Shown here piece after piece: positions 44,405 to 56,739 of a stretch of 64,000 nucleotides of DNA (position 1 is its first letter; each line of letters opens with the position of its first letter). Below the pieces are notes generated by a model. That model was not told the origin of the DNA, did not search any database, and saw only the letters and a program-made list of their open reading frames with translations. The translations under genes and the position numbers were made by a program. Source of the stretch: Mya arenaria (taxonomy: Eukaryota > Mollusca > Bivalvia > Myida > Myidae); the NCBI RefSeq assembly GCF_026914265.1, contig NC_069124.1, positions 56,635,589-56,699,588 of the forward strand. The letters are read 5' to 3'.

Positions 44405-46486
44405 CAAGACAAAATTTTCTATTATGAAACAGAGCAAATACGAACTTGATTATAACAGTTGCATATAAACATAAAGTCGTTACTCTCAACTTCTCGACTG
44501 TAAAAACAAATTAGGAGTGTTGAATTGCGCTGCAAATTAACACATTTTGTGAGATCATTTGGTAGAAAACCACGCACCTTGTTTACTTTGTCAATCCTCT
44601 GTAATATGTCTCTTAGCGGAGAAAATGACAGCCAAGTGATACCATCCAAAATGGTTGTCATGCATTGGCACCCATTTCCAATATGGTTACCAACTACATT
44701 TCATGTTCGGCATTTCAAAGGTTTATGTTGGTTCAAATTATTTGGAAATGTCTTTCATCATGATGTTTGTTACAAAAATACTCCATAAATGTATTTCCTC
44801 CTATACAAAATGGCCGATTCTGTCCAAGAAATTCAAAAAGTGCCCGCCGAAAAGAGACAATATGTGTTTTGAAATAAAATAGTTGGCCACCAGTATCCCT
44901 CCCAAAAAGAGGGGGCGGGGATTTTGTACTGAATGATTTTCAGAAAGTAGGTATAAATAAATATCATTTAATGTTTTCTGCCCTTTGCGTTAGGGGCTAT
45001 AAGGCACACCAGCATATAATGTATATTATCTTTCTAATATTATATAAATATATCTAATTTTAAATAGGAATTGACATGTGTCGTCACATATGTCTTATAT
45101 AACGCTGATAATAAAGTACATGTAAGTAAATGGTCCATAGCAAAATAATTTTAATTCAAGCAAATCAAAGCCGCAACCTGATGTACGGTACCTTAAAATG
45201 TGTGAATATTACTAGTATTCAAATAAGCATATTTTAAAAAATGTTTATATGAAACATAGTTCAAGTAGAATATAGTATGTAGTGTTTGTTTTTTTATATA
45301 TATTATAAGTAATATGTGATAACACAGTATTAAGAGTTTATCAGAAAAAGTAATATATATATATGAAGCAAAACAAAGCATGTTAATTCCGAAACATAAT
45401 GTTCATTAACTTAAAAATTGTGTGTTTTGAAAATAGCCTACTGCAATACGGTTTCAGTTTTTAAATATTATTAAGTGTGTAACTTGGTATGCTCCCTTAA
45501 AAAACACACAATTTAACCACTGGGACAAGTCCAGTAGCCTTAAACAGGATGAGGAATCACTTGCTTAGGGGTTTTCACATGGGCCACCACGGGTCACAAC
45601 TGATGTAAACACACAAGTAAGTGACGTGAGTTAACTACTAAATAACATTTTTGAAAGAAAAATACAGGCTAATTATTAGTCGGCGCCCAGAAGGGCGCCG
45701 ACTATATTTGTTATTACTTTAGAAATATTCCAACTTAGGGACTAGTTCATAAATTGCAGAACAATGCTTTCAATAGTTTCCACGTTGCATGATAAAATAT
45801 TAAGTTTAGTATGTTTTATAAAACTTTACACTTTAATTGATGAAACCTTAAATTATAATAGCCCTGCTTATCATTTTGAAAATTTTGATTTTAAATACCA
45901 ACTCAATCATAATAATATCCGATTGATATCAATAGATGAAGGTTACACGGTACTATTACATTATCCTTTATGTTTGTAAATCTCCTACGCAGTAATCTCC
46001 CTTGGTGACGGCAAAAATGCCGAGTTTTACAAAATTAACCTTGAGCTTAATTGTTTGTTTGGAAAATGTGAGTGAAATGTGTAAAAAAAAACTTTTACAA
46101 AATATAAAGCAAGGAGTTCACATAACATGCCGGTACAAATAAAAGGTGAAATTCATTCTATTGAAATCTATGTATTAGACCACTGACTCTATTTCTTCCG
46201 AAGAAACGTATGTATATATTTGTTATAATTTAGTTTTAACCGGAGGATTAGCTTGGGAAAAAGCCCAGAATATCTTTAATTCCGGGCTTAAACTAATGTA
46301 ACAATATTATTAACCATAATGTCCTTCGAGCATATGTACACCCAACATAAAAACAAATATTATCGTTAATATAATAACCATTTTTGGTTATCTGCATGCA
46401 CGTTTTCTTCTAATTTCATTGCGCCGACTTGATGCTATGCATCGACTTTTTTCTTGTTTTTAGCCTGTAAAAGACATGGCCAGAAT
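44405..46486. other. AT-rich intergenic DNA
   Basis: Apart from the GC-rich hairpin at 45677 I see nothing supported. Overlapping ORFs of 75-87 codons near 44.4-44.9 kb have no recognised domain and oppose each other. Confidence 0.5.
45677..45704. repeat. Perfect GC-rich hairpin
   Basis: TAGTCGGCGCCC, loop AGAA, GGGCGCCGACTA: a perfect 12-bp stem with a 4-nt loop in otherwise AT-rich DNA. It is not followed by a T run and is not within a gene, so it is not a classical terminator; it may be a remnant of a palindromic mobile element end. Confidence 0.9.
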
Positions 46487-46664
46487 CTGATTCTGCACGT
46501 GTGAACTAATTTAGATTTGCTTGTATGTTAATGATGCAATCTTTGGCCAAAATTTCAGCGTTGCATCGTTCCATAAAATTCCATCGAGTTGAAATTTTGG
46601 CGATGGATTACATCATCAAAATACAAACAAATCTAAAATATTTCACACGTGTAGAAGCAGAAAA
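46487..46664. repeat. Long imperfect hairpin (fold-back) element
   Basis: Arms of about 85 bp (ttctgcacgtgtgaactaat... against the reverse complement of ...atttcacacgtgtagaagc) pair at roughly 75-80%, centred near 46576. The loop is only a few bases. It may be a small fold-back transposon or a MITE; a transcript would be a long double-stranded stem. Confidence 0.8.
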
Positions 46665-46977
46665 TAGCATAATCTTTAATAGGCTAAAATAACTAGGATG
46701 TCTTTGAGACTTTGAGATCATAGAAAAACTGAACAGATAGGTAAATTGTACATTATTTGAAAGTAATCAGTTTGAGTTCGTTTTATACTTAATAACAATT
46801 TGAAGAATTATTATACTATAATAAAACCATGTCAGATATTTGAATTCTCCATATTGCTAAGATAACATGAAATAGTTTGCTTTATTTAGTTTTGACATAT
46901 TGAATTCAACACATATAACTATCTGAAACATCAGATTGCAATACAAAATGTAATTCTCGAAAGGGTATCACTAATCA

Positions 46978-47177
46978 CGTATCCGGGGGGGGGCACACCC
47001 GATGCGTGCCTCCCCTCAAATTGTCCTAATTTACCTTTTTTTTCAATATGGAAGAGAAGACGCAGTCCTGCAAACACTTTAATCTTAAAACGTTCGGTTC
47101 TGAGGGAGGGGTGCAAGTCGAAAGGCTACGACCCTAAGTTGCGCCGCCTCTTGCATCAAATTCTGGATCCGCCCCTG
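46978..47177 (-). mobile_element. ~200-bp hAT-like MITE
   Basis: On the minus strand it starts CAGGGGCGGATCCAG, has aggcggcgca about 30 bp in, and ends near a C9 run followed by ggatacgtg. Start and end motifs resemble those at 27371 and 30690, so these are copies of one family. No convincing 8-bp target duplication is left. Confidence 0.45.
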
Positions 47178-49060
47178 AATATCTCTCTGAGATACATGCT
47201 TCCCCGACACAAGCTCGTCATTAGTTCATTAGTTCATTTGTTAGGGTAACTAAGTTGAAAGCCCATGACAATGACATACGTGGAAGACAGTAACGACAGT
47301 ACCGTTTATCGTAACAACTCGGCTATCTCCGTCAAGCTTCGGGATATATCTCGTAAACGGGCTTCAATATATACGATAATGTGATAAGGACCGCCGGCGA
47401 TTTACTCAATTATCATTACTTTAAGTAGGCCCATTCGATAAAGTTAACAATGTTTAAAATTGTTCAATATGGGAAAATGAAATTGGGAAATTAACTTTCA
47501 GGACAGGTATAATGCCCTATATAACAAATAAAACTGACCCGGCTTGACGATTGAAAACACATCTATCAGGTTTTCAATATGGGTGCCGCCATGATGGAAT
47601 TCAACTCTGTCAGGTAATGGCCGAGGTTTTCCAATTGGACATAACCGAAGGAGACTTTTATTAAAACCTGGACCACCGTAAACCGTACCGTACACTTGGT
47701 GAAATGGCATGATAACTGTTTGAGTAATGTTCTGAATCTTAATGGTATAGATGTATGTCTTAATGTTAACGTTTTCTTTGAAAATATAACGATATTGATT
47801 TTAGTACACTTAATTATGATACTAGTCAGATAGTGTTATAAACCTTATGTTACTTACATTACACTTTAGATATGGTGACCTATAGACCCAACGGGTCGGG
47901 TGCAAATGTTTGTATATATGTTATTAATACTCTGCTTGAATTGCACATGCCACAATAATAAACAATGTACTTACTTACTACTTACTTACATTTATATGTT
48001 TTATATTTTATCTCAATTGTACGGTACGGTGTACGGCGTTGGTACGGTATTTAGTAAAAGGCGCTGATACATTAAAGATATCAGAGATGTGTACGGTCAT
48101 TTATTTGACCATCATGTTACACCAAATGTATAGCAATGTAAAGCAGAAACAACAGATATACAAACTAAAATAAAAACAAATACGTCATTGTTAGATGAAA
48201 TGAGGTAAAGTAGAATACTACCTCATTGGCTGACACATTATCAGCGCAAAATCTGACGCAGGGAGTGTGTATCGGATGAATGGCAATGGGCTTAATGATC
48301 ATGCCTTAGTATTTAATGATTGTCTAACTGAAATTATTTTGGCTGAAAATGTAGGTTGCATTCTAAACATGTTACCAAACCACTCATTTCAACTTTCGCC
48401 TGTGTATAAAGATCCACCTTCTGCCACTTGTCCGATTCTGCCACTCATTGCGTTGACAATGTATCAGAAAATGAGGTTAAATACTTAGACAAATGTCTAA
48501 TGATTACGAGTTTGTCCGCAACTTTCACTCCGCTCATTGTTAATCATTAAGAATTTACTTATAACCATCAACCGATTACAAAGATACTTAATAAATAGCT
48601 GTATGCTTGTTGCGTGTAAACAAGTGCGTGTAAATAGACATGAAGTGCTTAAAAAAACGGAAACGGTAAGTGCCGAGCCGTGATCTTTGGAAAGCCAACA
48701 GGTTGACACCGGAAGTTGTGTGGGAGTGCTCCAGTATACTAGCGAGTGCAACACACTCCTCATTAACAGTGAATCCCCTTTAGCAATTATTTAAAAATAT
48801 CATTGCTGTCCAAATAAATAATCATGAACAGTACCATCATTATTAAATCACCAACATTAGTGGATTACGTTGCTTACTCGGCCATACGCTGCAGCAATGT
48901 CTTAGACTGCTACTTGAATTGGGGTCGAGTACACGTCCATTCACCTGTGATAAGTCAGGGATAGTGGCATCTACCAATGATCCATCATCCTTGTATCTAT
49001 ACGAACCGACGCAATGCCATGTGCTGTTACAATAAGGGCGTGTCTGGTCTTTGTAATATT
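47178..49060. other. Intergenic, no gene recognised
   Basis: At 47875-47993 a stretch with aataataaacaatgta followed by cttacttacttac repeats looks like the 3' tail of a retroposon. The minus-strand ORF at 48843-49139 (contains YKDDGSLVDATIPDLSQVNG and ends CSVWPSKQRNPLMLVI) reads like a protein C-terminus, but I cannot assign it. Confidence 0.45.
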
Positions 49061-52000
49061 GCAACATTAAGAGGGCAACCGTACAGTTTGACGTACCTAC
49101 CCCCTTCAATGTGCCATAAAACAATATTCTACAGTGCAATTATAAATGCCAATATAATGTGGGCTACCGTCCAATCTCACATATGTAACCGTTGCAGTGT
49201 GCAGACTACCTCACGTACAGCAGTGTTCCGTTGGCTTAAAGTAGACTGTACACCGTTTTTTTTTTATGTAATTTTCATAAAAAGAAGAGACGTCTGTATT
49301 ATGGCTGCATTGAATATGCGACTATTTTAAATGTAATCAGACTAGGTTAACCTTCACTTTGACATAGCTGACCGTTGCAAATAAACGATATAGAAATACT
49401 ACGCACGGCAGCACGACATGGGCTACCGTACCGAGCTAGTGAGCTTAACAGAAATGCTTCATAATATATTATCAAATGGGCTACTGGGCACTTTTATTTA
49501 TCTGACCGTTGCAATATGCTTTAAAGCCATAATTCATACAATAATTTTCAGTGGGCTACCGTACATGTCAGTGGATCTGGCCTTCGCAATATGCCCCACA
49601 ATATAACTACTGAGCAATGTAACACAATGCAAGCCTCCAAACTCTTTAACGTCACGAACGAAGCTGTTTTAATGTGCCATATAAAAAGAGTAGTCCATCC
49701 TGTACTATCAAGTGGGCTCCCGTACACTTTGACGCATGGACCATGGAGCCTAAAGCAATACTCCGGACTGCAATATCAAGTGGGCACCCGTATACTTTGA
49801 CGAATGGACTATGGTGCCTATAGCAATACTCCGCACTGCAATATCAAGTGGGTAACCGTACACATTGACGTATGGACTATGGGGCCGATAGCAATACTCC
49901 GCACTGCAATATCAAGTGAGCTACCGTACAAATTGACGTATGGACTATGGGGCCGATAGCAATACTCCGCACTGCAATATCAAGTGAGCTACCGTACACA
50001 TTGACGTATGGACTATGGGGCCGATAGCAATACTCCGCACTGCAATATCAAGTGAGCTACCGTACACATTGACGTATGGACTATGGAGCCGATAGCAATA
50101 CTCCGCACTGCAATATCAAGTGAGCTACCGTACACATTGACGTATGGACTATGGGGCGATAGCAATACTTCGGACTGCAATATAAAGTGGGATACCGTAC
50201 ATACTGACGTATAGACTATGGAGCCTTTAGCAATCCACTTTGACGCATGAACTTCGGATCATATAGAAATACCCCGATCTGCAATATCAAGTGGGCTACA
50301 ATACAAATTGATGTATGTACTATGAAGTTTATAAGAATACTCCGGACTGAAATATCAAGTCGGCTACCGTACACTGTGACGTATGAACTATGTAGCCTAT
50401 AGCAATACTCCGGACTGTAATATCAAATGGGCTACCGTACACTGTGACGTATGGACTATGTAGCCTATAGCAATACTCCGGACTGTAATATCAAGTGGGT
50501 TACCGTACACTGTGACGTATGGACTATGTAGCCTATAGCAATACCCCGGAGTGCAATATCAAGTCGGCTACCGTACACTGTGACGTATGGACTATGTAGC
50601 CTATAGCAATACTCCGGACTGAAATATCAAATGGGCTACCGTACACTGTGGCGTATGGACTATGTAGCCTATAGCAATACTCCGGACTGAAATATCAAAT
50701 GGGCTACCGTACACTGTGACGTATGGACTATGAAGTCTATAGCAATACTCCGGACTGAAATATCAAATGGGCTACCGTACACTGTGGCGTATGGACTATG
50801 TAGCCTATAGCAATACTCCGCACTGAAATATCAAATGGGCTACCGTACACTGTGGCGTATGGACTATGTAGTCTATAGCAATACTCCGCACTGAAATATC
50901 AAATTTGGCTACCGTACACTGTGACGTATGGACTATGTAGTCTATAGCAATACTCCGGACTGAAATATCAAATGGGCTACCGTACACTGTGGCGTATGGA
51001 CTATGTAGCCTATAGCAATACTCCGGACTGAAATATCAAATGGGCTACCGTACACTGTGGCGTATGGACTATGTAGTCTATAGCAATACTCCGGACTGAA
51101 ATATCAAATGGGCTACCGTACACTGTGGCGTATGGACTATGTAGTCTATAGCAATACTCCGGACTGAAATATCAAATGGGCTACCGTACACTGTGGCGTA
51201 TGGACTATGTAGTCTATAGCAATACTCCGGACTGAAATATCAAATGGGCTACCGTACACTGTGGCGTATGGACTATGTAGCCTATAGCAATACTCCGGAC
51301 TGAAATATCAAATGGGCTACCGTACACTGTGGCGTATGGACTATGTAGTCTATAGCAATACTCCGCACTGAAATATCAAATGGGCTACCGTACACTGTGA
51401 CGTATGGACTATGTAGCCTATAGCAATACTCCGGACTGAAATATCAAATGGGCTACCGTACACTGTGACGTATGGACTATGTAGCCTATAGCAATACTCC
51501 GGAGTGCAATATCAAGTCGGCTACCGTACACTGTGACGTATGGACTATGTAGCCTATAGCAATACTCCGGACTGAAATATCAAATGGGCTACCGTACACT
51601 GTGGCGTATGGACTATGTAGCCTATAGCAATACTCCGGACTGAAATATCAAATGGGCTACCGTACACTGTGACGTATGGACTATGAAGTCTATAGCAATA
51701 CTCCGGACTGAAATATCAAATGGGCTACCGTACACTGTGGCGTATGGACTATGTAGCCTATAGCAATACTCCGGACTGAAATATCAAATGGGCTACCGTA
51801 CACTGTGGCGTATGGACTATGTAGTCTATAGCAATACTCCGGACTGAAATATCAAATGGGCTACCGTACACTGTGGCGTATGGACTATGTAGTCTATAGC
51901 AATACTCCGGACTGAAATATCAAATGGGCTACCGTACACTGTGACGTATGGACTATGTAGTCTATAGCAATACTCCGGACTGAAATATCAAATGGGCTAC

Positions 52001-53070
52001 CGTACACTGTGGTGTATGGACTATGTAGCCTATAGCAATACTCCGGACTGAAATATCAAATGGGCTACCGTACACTGTGACGTATGGACTATGTAGTCTA
52101 TAGCAATACTCCGGACTGAAATATCAAATGGGCTACCGTACACTGTGACGTATGGACTATGTAGTCTATAGCAATACTCCGGACTGAAATATCAAATGGG
52201 CTACCGTACACTGTGGCGTATGGACTATGTAGCCTATAGCAATACTCCGGACTGAAATATCAAATGGGCTACCGTACACTGTGGCGTATGGACTATGTAG
52301 CCTATAGCAATACTCCGGACTGAAATATCAAATGGGCTACCGTACACTGTGGCGTATGGACTATGTAGTCTATAGCAATACTCCGGACTGAAATATCAAA
52401 TGGGCTACCGTACACTGTGGCGTATGGACTATGTAGCCTATAGCAATACTCCGGACTGAAATATCAAATGGGCTACCGTACACTGTGGCGTATGGACTAT
52501 GTAGCCTATAGCAATATTCAACACTGCAAAATCAAGTGGACTTTCGTACACTTTGGCGTATGGACTACGGAGTATATAGCAATATTCCACACTTCAATAT
52601 CAAAAGGGCTACCGGACACTTTGTCGTATGGACTATGATTCCATAGCAATATTCCATAATGCAATATCAAGTAAGCTACCGTACACTGTGACGCAGGGAC
52701 TATGGAGTATATAGCAATATTTCACACTTCAATATCAAGTGAGCTACCGTACACTTTTACGGTTGGACTATGGAGGTCATATCAATACTCCATACTATAA
52801 TATCAAGTTGGCTAATGTACACTGTGAGGTATATACTATGAAGTCTAAAGCAATACTCCGCACTGCAGTATCAAGTGGGCTACCGACCCTACCGTACACT
52901 GTGACGTATGGACTAGGGAGCCTATAGCAATATTCTACACTGTAATATCAACAGTACACTTTGGCGTATACTCCGTACTGCAATATCAAGTGGGCAACTG
53001 TACACATTGACATATGTACTATGGAGCCTATAGCATTACTTCGCACTGCAATATAAAGTTGTGGTGAAAA
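49061..53070. repeat. 68-bp minisatellite array with decayed flanks
   Basis: The core unit is tatggactatgtagcctata, gcaatactccggactgaaat, atcaaatgggctaccgtaca, ctgtggcg (68 bp). From about 49715 to 52520 copies are homogeneous (about 41). Outside this, copies are spaced 60-90 bp and degrade progressively (for example gggctaccgtcc near 49160 on the left, gggcaactgtacacattgac near 52992 on the right). Confidence 0.95.
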
Positions 53071-55147
53071 TGATCTGCAAGGGCGCTCTTCTGATGTAAC
53101 TTAGTAGGAATCTTAATGTGAAAAACTTACGTAATGTAATCAACTAAATATATCTATTTTCTTTACAGTGTGTAAATTAATAGTATTCCCGATCTTGTTT
53201 AAAGCCTGAACAATCGCCGCACTGCACTGGCGACATTTAAGGCACACATGATGCTTGATAATTAATACTTTATTGCAAATGTATAGCTGTTATTCCAGAC
53301 ATTTTAAGGCGCAAATGGCGCATATTTCAAGGCTTTGAACTATGTTTCTTAGATAGTTCAGTATGTTTGTCCTTAATCATATGCTTTAACGCATAAAGTC
53401 AGATTTCTTCTATGCAAGGTATAGGTCCTGTCTTCTTTCCCCTTCAAAGTGCTCTCATCTTAAAAAGATGAACATTATCGTGAGGTTTTATACGTTAAAG
53501 CTGCATTCTCACAGATTGACAATTTTGACACTGTTTTTAGTTTTTGTCTCAGAATCAGCTGGTATTGGTATCAATGCTTTAAATCCATTCATATAAAGAA
53601 TGGACCTCAATCGTTTGGAAAACTTTCATATCCGACGGTAAAAAATCATACCTCGATTTTTTTATTGGTCTTTTGGTTGCTTGAAAATCGGTCAAATACT
53701 GCAGCGACATTGAAAAAGGGCATGTCACAAACCAAGGATTGGCGTTAGAGGGGGCGCACTTGGGGGGAAGGGCACAACCCTCCCGTGACCACCACCATCG
53801 CAAAGCCGCCCGTGCAAATGTACGAAATAAACTAACTGCGTGAGAATAAAAATGACCACATACAGTGAAATAAAAGAGGATCTTAATGTGGTTAGAGGAT
53901 GATAATTTTTCGGGGGAATGGGGGTGGGTCCTCTCCCACCCACTCCAACTACCAGACTGGAAATTCTGGTTAGTTTTGTAGAAAATGGTGTGGTGCATTT
54001 GGGTGTAATGTATGCTATTTTTTTTTTTAACTAACATGAAAAGTTGATTTGGACAACTTTAGGACGAAACACATTTTAAGCAAATGTACGAAATAAACTT
54101 AATGCGTCAGAAAAGTAATAGCCGCATAATAATTGTACGATCTCAAATTTCATAATAACAACGCTGTTATTTCTGCATTAACCTTTTTCTTCGCCTTACT
54201 TTTCCTGCTATGGGCATTTCTGTTCGGGTAATAAACTTGTTTTAGTTGTATTGGTTTCACTAACTGTGTATTTGTTGTGACTGTTTCAAATAATATAAAA
54301 ACAAGTTTTATCGTTGGATTTACAAAAACCGAAACTGGATGCGGTTTCGTCGGTTCGTTCTATCCGAAAACAAGCCCACTGTGAAAAAAACAACATGGCG
54401 GACAGTGATCCAACACGGGTCACGTTGAAACACAATTTAGTTACAACAGGCAAATAACCATCTGCAGTATAATTGTTTTGAAGAAATTTAGATATAATGG
54501 CTACACGCAGAGGCTCCAACATGTTGTTAAAGCTGTACACAAAACCATGCGTTTGTTACTTCAAGCAAACCCGTTCAGACGTTGATACCAAACTAGTTTC
54601 AGTGTTGGTTTCAATGGTTTCGGCGGTTTCGAAATCTGTTTCGAAATAAGTTACAATACACGATTACGTTCATATTAAAAATAAAGTTAAGAGGAAACAA
54701 AGCTAAATAATATTTCAGTGAAACGCTTATACCTACAGAACGAAATTACATACTTTGAATACTCTTTTTTAGAATATTACCATTTTTTTTAAACTGCAGA
54801 TAGGCAATCATTTAGTACTAGACTTTAACTTTCGTGAGTGTTTAAAATTCCGCCAATTGCCATTCTTTCTATACATACACTCTCTGTGCCAGGGTTTGCG
54901 TTGACAGCATATCAGACAACAAGGTTGTATTCTAAGTCAGTTAGATGACCTAAAGTAAAATATTACTGATTAAGAAGGGCTATTTCGTTACGCTTACTGC
55001 GCCCATTCTTAATCATAGAGAATTTACTTCATGCCATCTAACTATTATGAAGTTGTGCAAGTTTCAGTGACGATCAGTTTGCTTTGATTTTTAAACAGAA
55101 CTTAAACATTTAGTAAACACACCGATAATTCATTCCTGAGTTGAGCT
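53071..55147. other. Intergenic DNA between satellite and mastermind
   Basis: No supported gene. G-rich stretches near 53.74-53.95 kb (agggggcgcacttgggggga and its complement-rich partner) look like degraded mobile DNA. A 152-codon minus-strand ORF (53579-54037) crosses them; its composition, with a poly-Lys start over a T run, speaks for chance. Confidence 0.5.
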
Positions 55148-55153
55148 ACATGC

Positions 55154-55474
55154 TATGGTGGCATACTTCTGCCACGAGATACCCATATAACTAACTAGTT
55201 AAAAAAGTGGTTAACTGTTACGCTACTAGTTAATCACTTAATTAACTAGTTAATTATCGGGTTAACTAGTTACGTAACTAGTTAATTTTTTCAATAAATA
55301 AAATATCATAGCGGGAAATAAATGCATGTAAGTGCCTACAACTGCCATTTTTGTATTTTTACCAGCTTAATATTAAGTGGTAAACTAGTTACGTTAACTA
55401 GTTACGTAACTAGTTAACCACTTAATTAACTAGTTAGTTATATGGTTATCTGGTGGCAGAACTATGCCACCATA
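55154..55474. mobile_element. 321-bp fold-back element with 6-bp target duplication
   Basis: Flanked by ACATGC on both sides (55148-55153 and 55475-55480). Ends TATGGTGGCATA.../...TATGCCACCATA continue as inverted repeats for about 70 bp (ataactaactagtta, gtggttaac). Each end also folds on itself (GGTGGCA...TGCCACC). The interior is dense in AACTAGTTA palindromes. No protein is encoded. The superfamily is unclear; a 6-bp duplication fits some hAT groups. Confidence 0.85.
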
Positions 55475-55480
55475 ACATGC

Positions 55481-56466
55481 CAATAGATTTTAAATTCCCT
55501 TAAAAGGCACTCCCCATGTTCAAGTACTTGGCACGACAGCGGAGCATTTTCGACGCATATCAAAACTGTGCTGATCCAATGTTCACCTGGTTTGTTACAT
55601 ATAACATTCCGTGTCATACCCTATAGAATGTGACCGAGTACCTTTAAATATCAGAACTCTGCCTGTGCAGCCTAAAAACAATATTTACAGTTTCCAAATT
55701 ATGCGATAGGTTAATATAAAAATAAAAATATAATCCTTTAAAAAAAATGTTTTTTTTTTTTTTAATGATAATAAAAAGGCATGTCATTATAGCATTCCTA
55801 ATGATTTTTACAGTAAAGTATGTGCATTGTACATAATTAATATAACACTTCTGTTAATTTTGTGACAGTATTTTGCCCAAAGGGGTCCTTACTTGCTATT
55901 GTGATCAAAGTACATGTATATAGTTGTTAAATCAGTGGTACATTGACATAGTGTATACTAACGGCTTAGATATTTAACCCCACGCTCAATTGGAGAGTTT
56001 CGGGTATGTCACATTCAGTCACTTTGGTCAACACAATGCACAAAAAAATGATTCACATCGACCTAGATAAACTCCGCTAGACTTCCCACGCATCTTAACA
56101 CACCCACTCAGACAATAGACTCTCCCAAATCTGTACATAAGCGTTCATGCAATAGTCGCCTTCCTGTACATGTATTCACTGTTCGCTATATCAATGCGTT
56201 ACAAAGTGTATTGGAAATTTGACATTTGATTCACAGGGATGCATAATAAACAAGTATAAGATGTGGTTAAGGTTCCTAAACGTGTAAAACAAACAAAGGA
56301 GTTATAAACATTGAAACAGGTTTAACAGTTTGTCGTCTGCTACGTTTGTGTATCTATCAAAACAGTATTGGCTTTGTTTAGTGCAACCGTGTGTCCCACT
56401 TCTGACATGTATGTAAACATGGATTATTAGTCAGGATGGCTGTGTTAAGGAGTTACTTTCGATAGG
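55481..56466. promoter_or_regulatory. 5' flank of the mastermind-like gene
   Basis: About 1 kb between the fold-back element and the start codon; it must hold the 5' UTR and probably the promoter if exon 1 is the first exon. I see no clear TATA box or CSL site and cannot place the transcription start. There is no other gene here. Confidence 0.35.
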
Positions 56467-56502
56467 TAAACATCGGACTCAATTACGAATAACCGAGATA
56501 CG

Positions 56503-56739
56503 ATGGGGGACGTTTTGTCCCCGAAACGTCGGGATGTGATAGATCGTCTGCGACGTCGGATGGAAATGTACAAACGTCGCCAAAACGGGCTACAGCAGAG
56601 ATACGATTATGGAAGCAAGGCTGTTTATGAACAAAGCGGTCAACATGCATTAATGCTTCGACAAAAATGGCTAGAAAGTAAGACGAAGGCGAAAAAGCAG
56701 AGCAAATCAAAGCCAGACAACACCGGATCTGAAGTCGCT
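56503..56739 (+). CDS. mam: Mastermind-like protein, exon 1 (Notch/CSL-binding helix)
   Basis: Encodes residues 1-79. Residues 11-65 match the Mastermind N-terminal domain: DVIDRLRRRMEMYKRRQNGL, RYDY, ALMLRQKWLESKTKAKK correspond to the family pattern VMxRLRRRIExxRRxxxxCxxRYE...LxxRxLESKxKRAxK seen in fly Mam and vertebrate MAMLs. In those proteins this kinked helix lies in the groove made by the Notch ankyrin repeats and CSL, and the downstream part recruits p300/CBP, so the product is expected to be the nuclear co-activator of Notch target genes. The start ATG is the first in frame after a stop (TAA, 56467-56469). The exon ends GCT|GTAAGT, phase 0. One early exon carrying this helix followed by a large second exon is the usual MAML layout. 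Confidence 0.95.

Noticed and set aside
53579-54037. 152-codon minus-strand ORF as a gene
   Set aside because: Starts over a T run, spans low-complexity G-rich DNA and a competing frame; no domain recognised.
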